DNA of 64,000 nt from Trebonia sp963759545 (GTDB lineage Bacteria; Actinomycetota; Actinomycetes; Streptosporangiales; Streptosporangiaceae). Under the pieces are notes generated by a model that was given only the letters and a program-made list of their open reading frames with translations, was not told the DNA's origin and ran no database searches. Position numbers and translations under genes: made by a program. The stretch is taken from positions 62,001-126,000 of the forward strand of contig CAVXAB010000031.1 of assembly GCA_963759545.1 (NCBI GenBank), read 5' to 3'. Position 1 is the first letter of the stretch. Each line of letters starts with the position of its first letter. Positions 32,401-41,113 of the stretch are shown here, piece after piece.

Positions 32401-33460
32401 TGTCCCCCTCCCACTGCAGGCGCGCGATGGCGTCGAGTATGCGGTCGGTGTTCGGCAGGTGGAACCGCTCGAGGTGCGGCGGCGGGTACGGGATGTCGAG
32501 GCCGGTGACCCGCAGGATCGGCGCCTCAAGGTAGTGGAAGCACTGCTCGGTCAGGCGGGCGGCGACCTCGGCGCCGTATCCGGCGAAGCCCGCCGCCTCG
32601 TGCACGATGACCGCCCGGCCGGTGCGGCGCACCGACTCGGTCAGTGTCTCGTCGTCGAAGGGCGAGAGCGAGCGGAGGTCGATGACCTCGACGTCCCAGT
32701 CTTCCGCCACGGCGGCCTCGGCCGCCTCCATCGCGGTGGCCACCATCCCCCCGTAGGCGATGAGGGTGACGTCGTTGCCTGGCCGCCGCACGACCGCGCG
32801 GTCGATCGGCGGGCCTTCCGCCGTGAGCACGGCGGTCTCCTTGGACCAGTAGCGGCGCTTCGGCTCAAGGAAGACGACCGGGTCCGGGCAGCCGATCGCC
32901 TGGCGCAGCAGGCGGTAAGCATCGGCGGGCGTGCCGGGCGCCACGACGCGCAGGCCAGGGGTGTGCGTGTAATACGCCTCGGAGGAGTCGCTGTGATGCT
33001 CGACGCCGCCGATGCCGCCGCCGAACGGCACCCGGATGACCACGGGCAGCGCGAGCTTGCCCCTCGTCCGGTTGCGCATCTTGGCGAGGTGGCTGGTGAC
33101 CTGCTCGAAGGCGGGGTAGGCGAACGCGTCGAACTGCATCTCCACGACGGGGACGAGGCCGTTCATGGCCATGCCGATGGCCGTGCCGACGATGCCGGAC
33201 TCGGCGAGCGGCGTGTCGAAGACGCGGTGCTCGCCGAAACGGCCGGCCAGCCCGTCGGTAACGCGAAAGACCCCGCCGAGCGTGCCGACGTCCTCACCGA
33301 AGACGACGACGCGGTCGTCGGCGGCCAGGCTGTCGGCCAGGGCCCGGTTGAGCGCGGCGGCCATGGTGACCTGGGACGGGCCAGCGGGCGGCGTGGCCTG
33401 GGACACGGGGGCCTGGCGGGCGCTTGCCGCCGCCAGGGCCGGTGGCAGCACGGTGGTCAT
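32393..33460 (-). CDS. bkdB: branched-chain 2-oxoacid dehydrogenase E1 beta
   Basis: 355 residues. Transketolase-like pyrimidine domain: MAAALNRALADSLAADDRVV, VFGEDVGTLGGVFRVTDGL (with the Glu that activates TPP), LAESGIVGTAIGMAMNGLVP, then HSDSSEAYYTHTPGLRVVAP. The C-terminal transketolase domain has IDLRSLSPFDDETL and VIVHEAAGFAGYGAEVAARL. It forms an alpha2beta2 decarboxylase with the product of the next gene upstream. The start at 33460 overlaps the E1 alpha stop by 4 bases, and the end overlaps the E2 start. Confidence 0.94.
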   Translation of the reverse strand: MTTVLPPALAAASARQAPVSQATPPAGPSQVTMAAALNRALADSLAADDRVVVFGEDVGTLGGVFRVTDGLAGRFGEHRVFDTPLAESGIVGTAIGMAMNGLVPVVEMQFDAFAYPAFEQVTSHLAKMRNRTRGKLALPVVIRVPFGGGIGGVEHHSDSSEAYYTHTPGLRVVAPGTPADAYRLLRQAIGCPDPVVFLEPKRRYWSKETAVLTAEGPPIDRAVVRRPGNDVTLIAYGGMVATAMEAAEAAVAEDWDVEVIDLRSLSPFDDETLTESVRRTGRAVIVHEAAGFAGYGAEVAARLTEQCFHYLEAPILRVTGLDIPYPPPHLERFHLPNTDRILDAIARLQWEGDNA

Positions 33461-34581
33461 GGCGCGGGCTCCTCAAGTTCCGCAAGCTCGGCGAGTAGCG
33501 CCGCGCGCTGTCGCTCAAGCGCGGCCGTCGGGCGTGCGTAGACGTGCTCGAATAGCTCGGCCGGGTCGGCGCTCACGTCGGCGTTCATCCTCATCCGCAG
33601 CTCACCGGCGAGCCGCTCGGCCTCGTCCGCCAGCCGTCCGGCCGCCGCGTCGTCGAGCAGGCCGGCGGCCCTGAGGTGAGCCTCAAGCCTGGTGATCGGG
33701 TCGCGTTCGAGCCACGCGCTGACCTCGGCGCTTGTCCGGTAGCGGGTGGCGTCGTCGGCGTTGGTGTGCGCCTCGACCCGGTAGGTGATGGCCTCGATGA
33801 GAGTGGGGCCGCCGCCGTCGGCGGCCCGCTCGACGCCGGCCCGCGCCGCCGCGTAGACGGCGGCGGCGTCGTTGCCGTCGATCAGCAGTGACGGGATGCC
33901 GTAGCCGATCCCCTTCGCGGCGAGCGTCGGCGCCGCGGTCTGCTTGGCCAGCGGCACGCTGATCGCGTAGCCGTTGTTCTGCACCAGGAACACCACGGGC
34001 GCCTTCCATACGGCGGCGAAGTTAAGCGCCTCATGCGTGTCGCCCTCGCTGGTGGCGCCGTCACCGACCAGTACGAGCGCGACCTGGTCCTGCTTCTTGA
34101 GCCGCGCGGCGTAGGCGAGGCCGACGGCGTGCAGGGTGTTCGTGGCCAGCGGGGTGCACTGCGGCGCGACCCGGTACTCGTAGGGGTCGTAGCCGCAGTG
34201 CCAGTCGCCGCGCAGCAGGGTCAGGGTCTCCTCGGCGGGCACGCCGCGGGTGAGGATGGCGACCGAGTCGCGGTAGGTGGGGAACAGCCAGTCCTGGTCG
34301 CGCAGCGCGAGCGCCGCACCGACCTGGCAGGCGTCCTGCCCGCGCGAGCTCGGGTACACCGCGAGCCTGCCCTGCTTGGTCAGCGCGGTGGCCTGGCCGT
34401 CGAAGCGGCGCCCGAGCACCATGTGGCGGTACAACTCGCGCAGGACGTCGGATTGCGGGAAGGTCAGCCCGCCCGGGTTACCGCCGGGCAGGCCGTCCTT
34501 ATCGATCAGCTGAAGCGGCGCCGCGCTCGGCAGCAGGCTGCCGGCGTTCGCCGTTTCGCTGGGGCGGGCGAGGGTCGTCAC
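33457..34581 (-). CDS. bkdA: branched-chain 2-oxoacid dehydrogenase E1 alpha
   Basis: 374 residues from a GTG at 34581, directly after GGAGGGGCC; the frame could extend to 34674 but that would cross the divergent promoter. The TPP-binding motif GDGATSEGDTHEALNFAAVW...VQNN (about 195-225) is complete. YRHMVLGRRFDGQATALTKQ and SRGQDACQVGAALAL near the N-terminus are typical of the E1 alpha family, as is YRVEAHTNADDATRYR near the phosphorylation-loop region. First gene of bkdABC, divergent from an Lrp/AsnC gene that probably controls it. Confidence 0.93.
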   Translation of the reverse strand: MTTLARPSETANAGSLLPSAAPLQLIDKDGLPGGNPGGLTFPQSDVLRELYRHMVLGRRFDGQATALTKQGRLAVYPSSRGQDACQVGAALALRDQDWLFPTYRDSVAILTRGVPAEETLTLLRGDWHCGYDPYEYRVAPQCTPLATNTLHAVGLAYAARLKKQDQVALVLVGDGATSEGDTHEALNFAAVWKAPVVFLVQNNGYAISVPLAKQTAAPTLAAKGIGYGIPSLLIDGNDAAAVYAAARAGVERAADGGGPTLIEAITYRVEAHTNADDATRYRTSAEVSAWLERDPITRLEAHLRAAGLLDDAAAGRLADEAERLAGELRMRMNADVSADPAELFEHVYARPTAALERQRAALLAELAELEEPAP

Positions 34582-34694
34582 GGCCCCTCCGTTCAACGGC
34601 TCTTTCCGGAAAGTCTGCCCTGAAACGGCCAATCTTCTAGTGGTCGAGCGAAAGACGAGACGTCTTGCTTCCACTGGCGCGATATTTTGGCCAT

Positions 34695-35198
34695 ATGACT
34701 TCTCATGACCTTCCCGCGGACAGCCTGCATGGACATATGGCAGCGATGGACGACACCGACCGGATGATCGTCGAGGCGCTGCGCGCCGACGGCCGGATGT
34801 CGATGCGCGCCCTCGCCGACCTGATCCATATCTCGCGGGCGAGCGCGTACGCCCGGGTGGCCCGCCTGGAGCGCGAGGGCGTGATCACCGGGTACGCCGC
34901 GATCATCGACCCGGTGCGGGCCGGGTACGCGCTGTCGGCCTACGTCTACCTCGACATCGCGCAGCGGTCGTGGAAGTCGGTGCGCGCCCAGTTGCTGACG
35001 ATGCCAGAGGTCGACCACATCGCGTTCGTATCCGGCGAGCACGACATCCTGCTGCGCGTCCGCGCCCGCGACGCCGTGTCCCTGCGCGACGTGGTGGTGG
35101 CGCGGCTGCAGGACATCCAGGAGGTCAACTCGACCCAGACGATGCTGATCTTCGAGGAGGCGACACCCGTCAGGGACCCGCGCGACCTCACGCGTTAA
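34695..35198 (+). CDS. bkdR: Lrp/AsnC-family regulator, probable BkdR
   Basis: 167 residues from the ATG at 34695; the ATG at 34737 (MAAMDDTD) is an alternative giving 153 residues. HTH: MDDTDRMIVEALRADGRMSM, ALADLIHISRASAYARVARL EREGVITGY. The C-terminal RAM domain: YVYLDIAQRSWKSVRAQLLT, DHIAFVSGEHDILLRVRARD and NSTQTMLIFEEATPVRDP. It is divergent from bkdABC, the same layout as actinobacterial and pseudomonad bkdR. A near-inverted pair GGCCATATGAC / GGACATATGGC (34689-34741) lies at its 5' end and may be part of an autoregulatory site. Confidence 0.85.
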   Translation: MTSHDLPADSLHGHMAAMDDTDRMIVEALRADGRMSMRALADLIHISRASAYARVARLEREGVITGYAAIIDPVRAGYALSAYVYLDIAQRSWKSVRAQLLTMPEVDHIAFVSGEHDILLRVRARDAVSLRDVVVARLQDIQEVNSTQTMLIFEEATPVRDPRDLTR

Positions 35199-35324
35199 GC
35201 GACCGGGCCGGGCCAGGCGCCAGTCCAGTGTTCCGTTTGAAGGAATTGTGTTTTCAGCTATTCCGCGAAGAGGGGTTGCGGGAGTTATGTTCCATCCAGG
35301 ACTACCGGATGGGAACGCTAGTAC

Positions 35325-36575
35325 ATGACTGTCATGATCGCGGGCGGCGGGATCGCCGGCCTGACGCTGGCCCTGAGCCTGCACCGGGCAGGCGTGCCGT
35401 GCCACGTCTACGAGAGCGCACCGGAGGTCGGCGCGCTCGGCGTCGGGATCAACCTGCTGCCGCATGCCACCAGGCTGCTGTGCGAGCTGGGGCTGGAGGA
35501 CGATCTCGCTCGCGAGTCGGTCACCACCGCGGAGTCCGTCTTCTACAACCGGTTCGGCCAGTTCATCTACCGTGAGCCGCTTGGCAGGTTCGCCGGCTAC
35601 GCGTGGCCGCAGTTCTCGATTCACCGCGGCTACCTTCAGCGGATCCTGTACGACGCCGTGGTGGCCAGGCTCGGCCCGGATAGCGTCAGCCTTGGCTGGC
35701 AGTGCACCGGCTTCACCGACAACGGCGCGGACGTCACCGCGGAGTTCGGCGACACCGCGACCGGCCGGCCGCGTCCCGCGCAACGCGGCACGGTTCTCGT
35801 CGGCTGCGACGGCGTGCACTCCGCCGTCCGGAGGCAGCTGTACCCGGAGGAGGGCGAGCCGCGCTATTCGGGCGTCAACATGTGGCGGGGCGTCGCCCTG
35901 TGGGAGCCCTTCCTCAGCGGCGCGACCTTCACGCGGGTCGGCTGGCTCGCCACCGGGAAGCTGGTCATCTACCCGATCGTCGACAACGCCGACGGTGCGG
36001 GCAGGCAGCTCGTCAACTGGGTCGCCGAGCTGGACACCCCGCGGCACAGCCTGCGCGACTGGACCAGGGAGGGGCGCCTGGAGGACTTCATCGACGCGTT
36101 CGCCGACATGCACTTCGACTGGCTTGACGTTCCCGCGCTGCTGCGCGCCACCGAGCACGTCCTCGAGTACCCGATGGTGGACCAGGACCCGCTCGACCGC
36201 TGGAGCTTCGGCCGGGTGACGCTGCTCGGTGACGCCGCGCACCCGATGGTGCCGCGCGGATCCAACGGCGCGGGGCAGGCCATGCTGGACGCCAAGGCCT
36301 TCGCCGAGTGCCTCACCGCCGACCAGGACCCGGTAGCGGCGCTCGCGCGCTACGACGAACTGCGCCGGCCGCCGACCAGCCGGGTCGTGCTGACGAACCG
36401 GACCAACCCGCCGGACGCGATCCTCCGCGAGGTCTACGAGCGGACGGGGGACAAGCCGTTCCGTGACATCAGCGACGTGCTCAAGCCCGCGGAGCTGCGG
36501 GCCTTGTCCGATGGCTATAAGCAAGTCGCGGGCTACTCGAAGGAGGCACTCGAGTCACCGGGCAGCCCGGGCTAG
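35325..36575 (+). CDS. FAD-dependent aromatic-ring monooxygenase (PHBH/salicylate hydroxylase type)
   Basis: 416 residues. GxGxxG motif at the start (VMIAGGGIAGLTLALSLHRA), then YESAPEVGALGVGINLLPHA. The DG motif is in LVGCDGVHSAVRRQLYP (about 163), and the GD motif is in VTLLGDAAHPMVPRGSNGAG (about 300-319). All three class A flavoprotein monooxygenase fingerprints are present. Such enzymes hydroxylate aromatic acids with NAD(P)H and O2; a 3-hydroxybenzoate-6-hydroxylase- or salicylate-hydroxylase-like role is possible but the substrate cannot be told. No ring-cleavage gene lies next to it. It follows bkdR by 126 bases. Confidence 0.87.
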   Translation: MTVMIAGGGIAGLTLALSLHRAGVPCHVYESAPEVGALGVGINLLPHATRLLCELGLEDDLARESVTTAESVFYNRFGQFIYREPLGRFAGYAWPQFSIHRGYLQRILYDAVVARLGPDSVSLGWQCTGFTDNGADVTAEFGDTATGRPRPAQRGTVLVGCDGVHSAVRRQLYPEEGEPRYSGVNMWRGVALWEPFLSGATFTRVGWLATGKLVIYPIVDNADGAGRQLVNWVAELDTPRHSLRDWTREGRLEDFIDAFADMHFDWLDVPALLRATEHVLEYPMVDQDPLDRWSFGRVTLLGDAAHPMVPRGSNGAGQAMLDAKAFAECLTADQDPVAALARYDELRRPPTSRVVLTNRTNPPDAILREVYERTGDKPFRDISDVLKPAELRALSDGYKQVAGYSKEALESPGSPG

Positions 36576-36683
36576 CGCCCTTCCTCCTCGGTGAGTGCTT
36601 ACCCGACGCGAACAGATGACGGGCGGCCGCGCGGCTAGGGGACCAGAATTTGCATCTCAGGTACAGAAACCGCGGCCTGCGTG

Positions 36684-36910
36684 CAATGCCGTTAACTTAT
36701 GTGGTGCGTGAGGACCCTGCGCGTCCTGGTACGCGGCGCCCGCGAGCCGGGCGCGGCGTGACGGCAGGGATTTCCTTGATCATGTGGATTCCGCATCAAA
36801 TGAGCTGCGGAATCCACATGATCATGGTCCGGGCCGCGGTGCCGCCCGGATAATCCGGACAGAACGGGCGTGCGGGCCCGGTGCGAAGGCAGTGAGCGCC
36901 TAAGTCAACA
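36684..36910 (+). repeat. repeat family A, copy 4
   Basis: Starts GCAATGCCGTTAACTTATGT and ends GAGCGCCTAAGTCAAC, matching both ends of copy 1 apart from decay at the far right. The hairpin 36777-36824 has perfect 19-bp arms (TGATCATGTGGATTCCGCA) and a 10-base loop. It fills most of the 440-base gap between two convergent genes. Nothing else was recognised in the gap. Confidence 0.78.
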
Positions 36911-37015
36911 ACCGCCGGGCTGGCCCTTGCGTGCGCCGGAGGACTATTCGCGGTGCCCGCGGTGGGGCCGCACCAGGGCGCGTAGCGGCGGCGTCAAACC
37001 GTTACTTTCCACGCT

Positions 37016-37552
37016 CTAACGGATAACGCGATAGTCGACGAGCAGGTAGCCGGTCGGTGAGGTATCGCTTCGGATCGACTCGAGCTGAATCGGCGGCAAG
37101 CCGTCGAGGAGTCGTCGTCCGCGGCCGGCGATCCTCGGCGCTATCACGAGCCTGAGTTCGTCGACAACGCCGGCGGTGAGCAGCGCCTGCGCGACCGAGA
37201 TGCTTGCGTGGACGCCGACATCGCCGCCGTGCTGCTGCTTGAGCTCCCGAACGAATTCGACCAGCCCGCCGTCGAGCACCGTCGCATTGGCCCAGTCTCG
37301 GTCAAGGGGCGTCGATGTCGCGACGTACTTCCTGACCCCGTTGATGAATGTCGCGAATGGCTGGATCTGGCTGCTCGGCCAGAACTGCGCCCACTCGGTG
37401 TAGCTACGGCGGCCGAGAATGACCGCGTCCTGTGTCGCGATCACCGCGGCAAGGTTGGCGTCCATCGCGTCGTCCCAGTCGGCGAAGAAACTATCCGGGG
37501 CCTCGGCAACCCCGTCGAGGGACAACAACTCGTACACGACGATCTTTCGCAC
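37016..37552 (-). CDS. dihydrofolate reductase-fold protein (RibD C-terminal type)
   Basis: 178 residues from a GTG at 37552, preceded by GGAGGTGTAGGGC. Single RibD_C/DHFR-like domain: KIVVYELLSLDGVAEAPDSF, FADWDDAM, AVILGRRSYTEWAQFWPSSQ, FINGVRKYVATSTPLD, then GDVGVHASISVAQALLTAGV VDELRLVIAPRIAGRGRRLL. These reductases use NADPH or F420; the natural substrate of the stand-alone group is not known. Single gene on the minus strand. Confidence 0.85.
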   Translation of the reverse strand: MRKIVVYELLSLDGVAEAPDSFFADWDDAMDANLAAVIATQDAVILGRRSYTEWAQFWPSSQIQPFATFINGVRKYVATSTPLDRDWANATVLDGGLVEFVRELKQQHGGDVGVHASISVAQALLTAGVVDELRLVIAPRIAGRGRRLLDGLPPIQLESIRSDTSPTGYLLVDYRVIR

Positions 37553-37658
37553 GCCCTACACCTCCGATTGGTCTCGATGCTGCTGGTTGACTGATCAAGC
37601 CGCAGAAACTCATCGCTGCGACGTGCAGGAGACCACCTGAACCGTTATTTTCAGGCTC

Positions 37659-38548
37659 TCAGGTCTGCAGCGGCATCAGCTCGCGGGTGAAACCCGCGAT
37701 GAAGTCCTCGATGGCTGCCCCTTGCGTCGCGTCGCGGGCCTGATGACGAACTTGCTCAGGCCCGCGTCGACGAGCGCGGAGATCATCTCCCTGGCGCCGG
37801 CCCAGCCGTCCGCGACCAGCGACGCGGGGTCGGCATCGGGCCGGCGCCGCCTGATGGAGGCCGCGAGCGCGTCGGGGATGCCGCCGAACGCGACCGCGAG
37901 GCTGGTACCGAAGTGGTCCTGGTCCACCTCGCGCCCGGCCTCGTCGGCGGCGGCGTTGATGGTGGCGACCGCGGCACGCGCTTCCGCCGGGGTGAGCAGC
38001 GAGCCGAGCCAGCCGTCGGCGAGCCTGCCGACCCGGCGCAGCCCGGCGGGCGCCGACCCGCCGAGCCAGATGTCGAGCGGCTTGGCCGGCAGCGGGCCTG
38101 CCGAGGCGCCATCCACGGTGAAGAAGGAGCCGTGGAACGTCACCTCGTCGCTGGTCAGCATCAGCCGCAGCAAGGTCAGCGCCTCGTCGAATACCGCGCC
38201 CCGTTGCCCGGGCGGCACCGGGAACAGCGCGCGCTCTGCCGCCTGCGCCGGCTGGAGGCCGAACACGGGAAGCACCCGGCCAGGCGCCAGTCCCGCGAGC
38301 GAGGCGAGCTGCTTGGCGACGAGCACGGGATGACGCCCGGGCAGGACAGAGATCCCGCTGCCCGCCTTGAGCCGCGTGGTCTTCGCCAGCGCGTAGGTCA
38401 TCCCGGTGAACGGCTCGACCGTGGGCCCGTACACGTTCTCCGGCAGCCACAGCGAATCGACCCCGGCCGACTCAAGCAGCCCCACCGCCGCCCCGAAGTC
38501 GCCGGGAACCCCGGCCGCCCCCAGTGAAATCCCCATCCTGACCCGCAT
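37659..38548 (-). CDS. LLM-class F420-dependent oxidoreductase (single-base frameshift near the 3' end)
   Basis: Luciferase-like barrel of about 295 residues: MRVRMGISLGAAGVPGDFGA, LLESAGVDSLWLPENVYGPT, KAGSGISVLPGRHPVLVAKQ, LDIWLGGSAPAGLRRVGRLA DGWLGSLL. The frame read from the ATG at 38548 breaks near 37736-37740. Adding one C in the CCC run restores LSKFVIRP-RDATQGAAIEDF IAGFTRELMPLQT and a TGA at 37659; unrepaired, it ends at 37676 with an unrelated tail. Family members reduce unsaturated or carbonyl substrates with reduced F420. A reversed copy of repeat family B lies just upstream. Confidence 0.75.
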
Positions 38549-38600
38549 GCCCGCCACGCTACCCGCGGCGGGGAAAGTTGCGGTGGCGCGGGGCAGGAAG

Positions 38601-38640
38601 CCGAAGTCGTTCGGACTGATGATTGGTTGTTCAGGTGATC
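38601..38640 (-). repeat. repeat family B, reversed copy
   Basis: On the minus strand it reads GATCACCTGAACAACCAATC, then ATCAGTCCGAACGACTTCGG, which matches the paaA copy over the last 19 bases. Hairpin CCGAA/TTCGG at 38601-38614. It lies between the LLM gene and the hydrolase gene. Confidence 0.6.
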
Positions 38641-38646
38641 AGCCGG

Positions 38647-39537
38647 TCATCCCGCCGGACGCGCCCGTGCCGCGTCGCGGACGGCCGTGATGATTTCGTC
38701 TGCGACCCGGCCGGGGTGGTCGAGGGGCAGGAAGGTGCGGCCGGCCGGCACTGTGGCGAGGGTGGCATGCGGGAAGGCTTCCGCGAGCTGGCGGCCGAGC
38801 TTGAGGCGGAACATGGAGTCCGCCTCGCCCCACAGGATCCGCACCGGGCCCGTGAACTGGCCGAACCGGCTCGCGGCGTCGAGCAGCACGCGCGGGTGAA
38901 CTCCCCTGGCGAGCTTGGCGAGGTCGCGGCGGATCGCCTCGTCCGCCAGGGGCTTGACCCAGTCGAGGGTCAGGTCGGGGTCGAGCGGTCCGCTGGACAA
39001 GGGGCCGTAGGCAAGCGGGCCGTTCCGCATCGCTTTCGACCGGAGCGTCGGCGCGATGCAGGCGACGAGCCCTGGATGGCGCAGCGCGCGGAAGAGCGGC
39101 GCGAGGGCAAGCGGCGGGAAGGTGTCGAACGCGTCGCAGTTGGTGAGGACCGCGGCGCTGATCCTGCTCGTGTCGGCTGCGAGCACGAGCTGGCAGATCG
39201 CCCCGCCGGTGTCGTTGCCGACGATGAGCACGTCGCTGAGGCCGAGTGCCTGGACGAAGTCAAGCACCAGCCTGGCGACCCCTTGGGGCGATAGGTCGGC
39301 GTCGGCGTTCATCGGCCGCTGGTGCGATCCGAGTGGCAGCGTCGGGGCGTAGCTGCGGATGCCCGCGCTGGCGAGGCGTTCGGCTACTGGTTCCCAGAGG
39401 CGGGCGTCGACGAGCAGGCCGTGGACGAACACGACGGGCGGGTGGTCACCGGTGGCGGGGCCGGCGGCGCGATAGGCGAGCTTGCCTTGCGGCAGGTCGA
39501 CCGTCGCGGAACCGGCGGGAGCTGGATCGGTCGTCAT
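38647..39537 (-). CDS. alpha/beta-fold hydrolase
   Basis: 296 residues from the ATG at 39537. The oxyanion-hole stretch VVFVHGLLVDARLWEPVAER (about 33-52) is clear. The nucleophile elbow is unusual, IVGNDTGGAICQLVLA, with Asp in the place of Ser (G-N-D-T-G-G), as in haloalkane dehalogenases and some epoxide hydrolases. VRILWGEADSMFRLKLGRQL carries the later acid and TFLPLDHPGRVADEII the likely His. The Asp nucleophile points to a dehalogenase/epoxide-hydrolase type reaction rather than an esterase. It is divergent from a TetR gene, with a 25-bp palindrome in between. Confidence 0.83.
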   Translation of the reverse strand: MTTDPAPAGSATVDLPQGKLAYRAAGPATGDHPPVVFVHGLLVDARLWEPVAERLASAGIRSYAPTLPLGSHQRPMNADADLSPQGVARLVLDFVQALGLSDVLIVGNDTGGAICQLVLAADTSRISAAVLTNCDAFDTFPPLALAPLFRALRHPGLVACIAPTLRSKAMRNGPLAYGPLSSGPLDPDLTLDWVKPLADEAIRRDLAKLARGVHPRVLLDAASRFGQFTGPVRILWGEADSMFRLKLGRQLAEAFPHATLATVPAGRTFLPLDHPGRVADEIITAVRDAARARPAG

Positions 39538-39543
39538 GAGCAA

Positions 39544-39568
39544 AAACATACATGCTGCATGTATGTTT
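39544..39568. promoter_or_regulatory. 25-bp perfect palindrome, probable TetR operator
   Basis: AAACATACATGC-T-GCATGTATGTTT: arms of 12 bp around one base. It begins 7 bases upstream of the hydrolase start and lies 61 bases before the chosen TetR start, as expected for an autoregulated divergent pair. Confidence 0.8.
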
Positions 39569-39629
39569 GTCGAGTATCCGTATGCCGAAGGTGACGAGCT
39601 TCGGGCACAATCGAAGGGTGTCAGCATCG

Positions 39630-40250
39630 ATGTCCGCCCACCAGAAAGTGCGCCGCACCCAGGCCGACCGCTCTGCCGCGACCCGCCAGGCCCTCGTGGC
39701 CGCTGGGCGGCGGCTATTCGCGGCGCAGGGCTTCGCCGACGTGTCGACCGACGCGATCGCGGCGGAGGCAGGGGTCACCCGGGGAGCGCTTTACCACCAG
39801 TTCGCCGACAAGCTGGCATTGTTCGACGCGGTGGTGGACGCGGTCGAGGGCGATATCGCCGCGCGGCTAGCCGAGCACGTGGCCGCCTCCGGGGTGACCG
39901 ATCCGGTGGAGGGCATCCGGCAGGCTGTGCGGCTGTGGCTGGAGATCTGCGTCGAGCCGGAGAGCCACCGCATCGCCCTACTCGACGGGCCGTCGGTCCT
40001 CGGCTGGGCTCGCTGGCGGGAGGTGTGCCAGCGCCATGTGTTCGGCTTGGCGCAAGCGCTCCTGTCGAACGGGATGGAGACGGGGCGCATCCGGCAGCAG
40101 CCCTTGCGCCCGCTCGCCCACGTGTTCATGGGGGCAAGCGACGAGGCCGCGCTCTACGTCGCGGAGGCGGCCGACCGCGCGCAGGCGCGGGCCGAGATGA
40201 TCGAGGTTCTCGACCAACTTATCGATGGAGTGACGAATGGCGATGATTGA
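39630..40250 (+). CDS. TetR-family regulator
   Basis: 206 residues from the ATG at 39630; a GTG at 39618 is also possible. HTH region: RSAATRQALVAAGRRLFAAQ, GFADVSTDAIAAEAGVTRGA LYHQFADK (about 16-60). The ligand domain has VEGIRQAVRLWLEICVEPES and the LLDGPSVLGWARWREVCQRH stretch, typical of a TetR subgroup near hydrolases and monooxygenases. It probably represses itself and the divergent hydrolase through the palindrome at 39544-39568. The last 14 bases overlap the MOSC gene. Confidence 0.86.
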   Translation: MSAHQKVRRTQADRSAATRQALVAAGRRLFAAQGFADVSTDAIAAEAGVTRGALYHQFADKLALFDAVVDAVEGDIAARLAEHVAASGVTDPVEGIRQAVRLWLEICVEPESHRIALLDGPSVLGWARWREVCQRHVFGLAQALLSNGMETGRIRQQPLRPLAHVFMGASDEAALYVAEAADRAQARAEMIEVLDQLIDGVTNGDD

Positions 40251-41085
40251 GCGGGGCCGCCTCCTCGGGACGGTGGCCGTGCTGCGGCGCTACCCGGTCA
40301 AGTCGATGCTCGGCGAGAGCCTGCGGGCCTGCGACGTGACCGGGCGCGGCGTGGCCGGCGACCGGGTACTGGCCCTCGTGCACCGCGAGACCGGCAAGGT
40401 CGCCAGCGCCAAGAACCCGCGGCTGTGGCGGGACATGCTCAGGCTGTCCGCCGCCTCCGGCCCGGACGTGAAGATCGCGTTCCCTGACGGCACCGCCATG
40501 GCCGGCACCGACCCAGGCATCCACGGCGCGTTGTCGGAGTTCCTCGGCCACCCTGTGACGCTGACCGCCACCCCGCCGCGGGACGCGACGTTCGACCGGG
40601 CCGACCCCGAGCAGGTCTTGCGTGACGGCATCGAGGCCTCGGTACCGGTCGAAATCGGCCAGCTTGGCGGCGCGTCCCCTGAGGGCACGTTCTTCGACTA
40701 CGCCCCGCTTCACCTGCTGACCACCTCGACGCTGGACCGGATCGCCGAGCTCAGCCCCCGTGGCACCGTGGAACTGGAGCGCTACCGGCCCAATGTGGTC
40801 ATCCGGACTACGGTCCCCGGCTTCGCAGAAAACGACTGGGCGGGCCGCGACCTGTGCATCGGAAGCGACCTAACCATCCGGATCATGATCCGTACGCCCC
40901 GCTGCGCCATCCCCACTCTGGAACACGGCGACCTGCCACGTGACGTCGCCGCGCTCCGGGTACCCGCCACGCACAACAGGATCAGCCCCCTGGGTGACTG
41001 GGGTCCCCAGCCCTGTGCCGGGGTCTATGCCCAGGTTCTCCGCCCGGGCCGGGTCCAGGTCGGCGACGCGGCGCGCCTGGCGTAG
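40237..41085 (+). CDS. MOSC-domain protein (YcbX-like)
   Basis: 282 residues. N-terminal beta-barrel MOSC_N: LLGTVAVLRRYPVKSMLGES, CDVTGRGVAGDRVLALVHRE TGKVASAKN. The MOSC core has PLHLLTTSTLDRIAE, LERYRPNVVIRTTVPGFAEN DW, and the conserved molybdenum-cofactor Cys in IRTPRCAIPTLEHGDLPRD. Such proteins carry a sulfurated molybdenum cofactor and reduce N-hydroxylated compounds, or transfer sulfur. The ATG at 40237 has GGAGTGACGA before it and overlaps the TetR gene, so both are probably one transcript. Confidence 0.85.
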   Translation: MAMIERGRLLGTVAVLRRYPVKSMLGESLRACDVTGRGVAGDRVLALVHRETGKVASAKNPRLWRDMLRLSAASGPDVKIAFPDGTAMAGTDPGIHGALSEFLGHPVTLTATPPRDATFDRADPEQVLRDGIEASVPVEIGQLGGASPEGTFFDYAPLHLLTTSTLDRIAELSPRGTVELERYRPNVVIRTTVPGFAENDWAGRDLCIGSDLTIRIMIRTPRCAIPTLEHGDLPRDVAALRVPATHNRISPLGDWGPQPCAGVYAQVLRPGRVQVGDAARLA

Positions 41086-41113
41086 CCGCGGCCAGCCGGT
41101 CAGACCGTTAGCG

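Noticed and set aside
30922..32508. 528-codon + strand frame opposite the E2 gene
   Set aside because: Antisense to bkdC; its repeats mirror the Ala/Pro linker of E2.
39541..39570. start of the TetR gene at the ATG inside the palindrome (39552)
   Set aside because: The extra 26 residues are not TetR-like and would place the operator within the coding sequence; the ATG at 39630 fits the HTH spacing.
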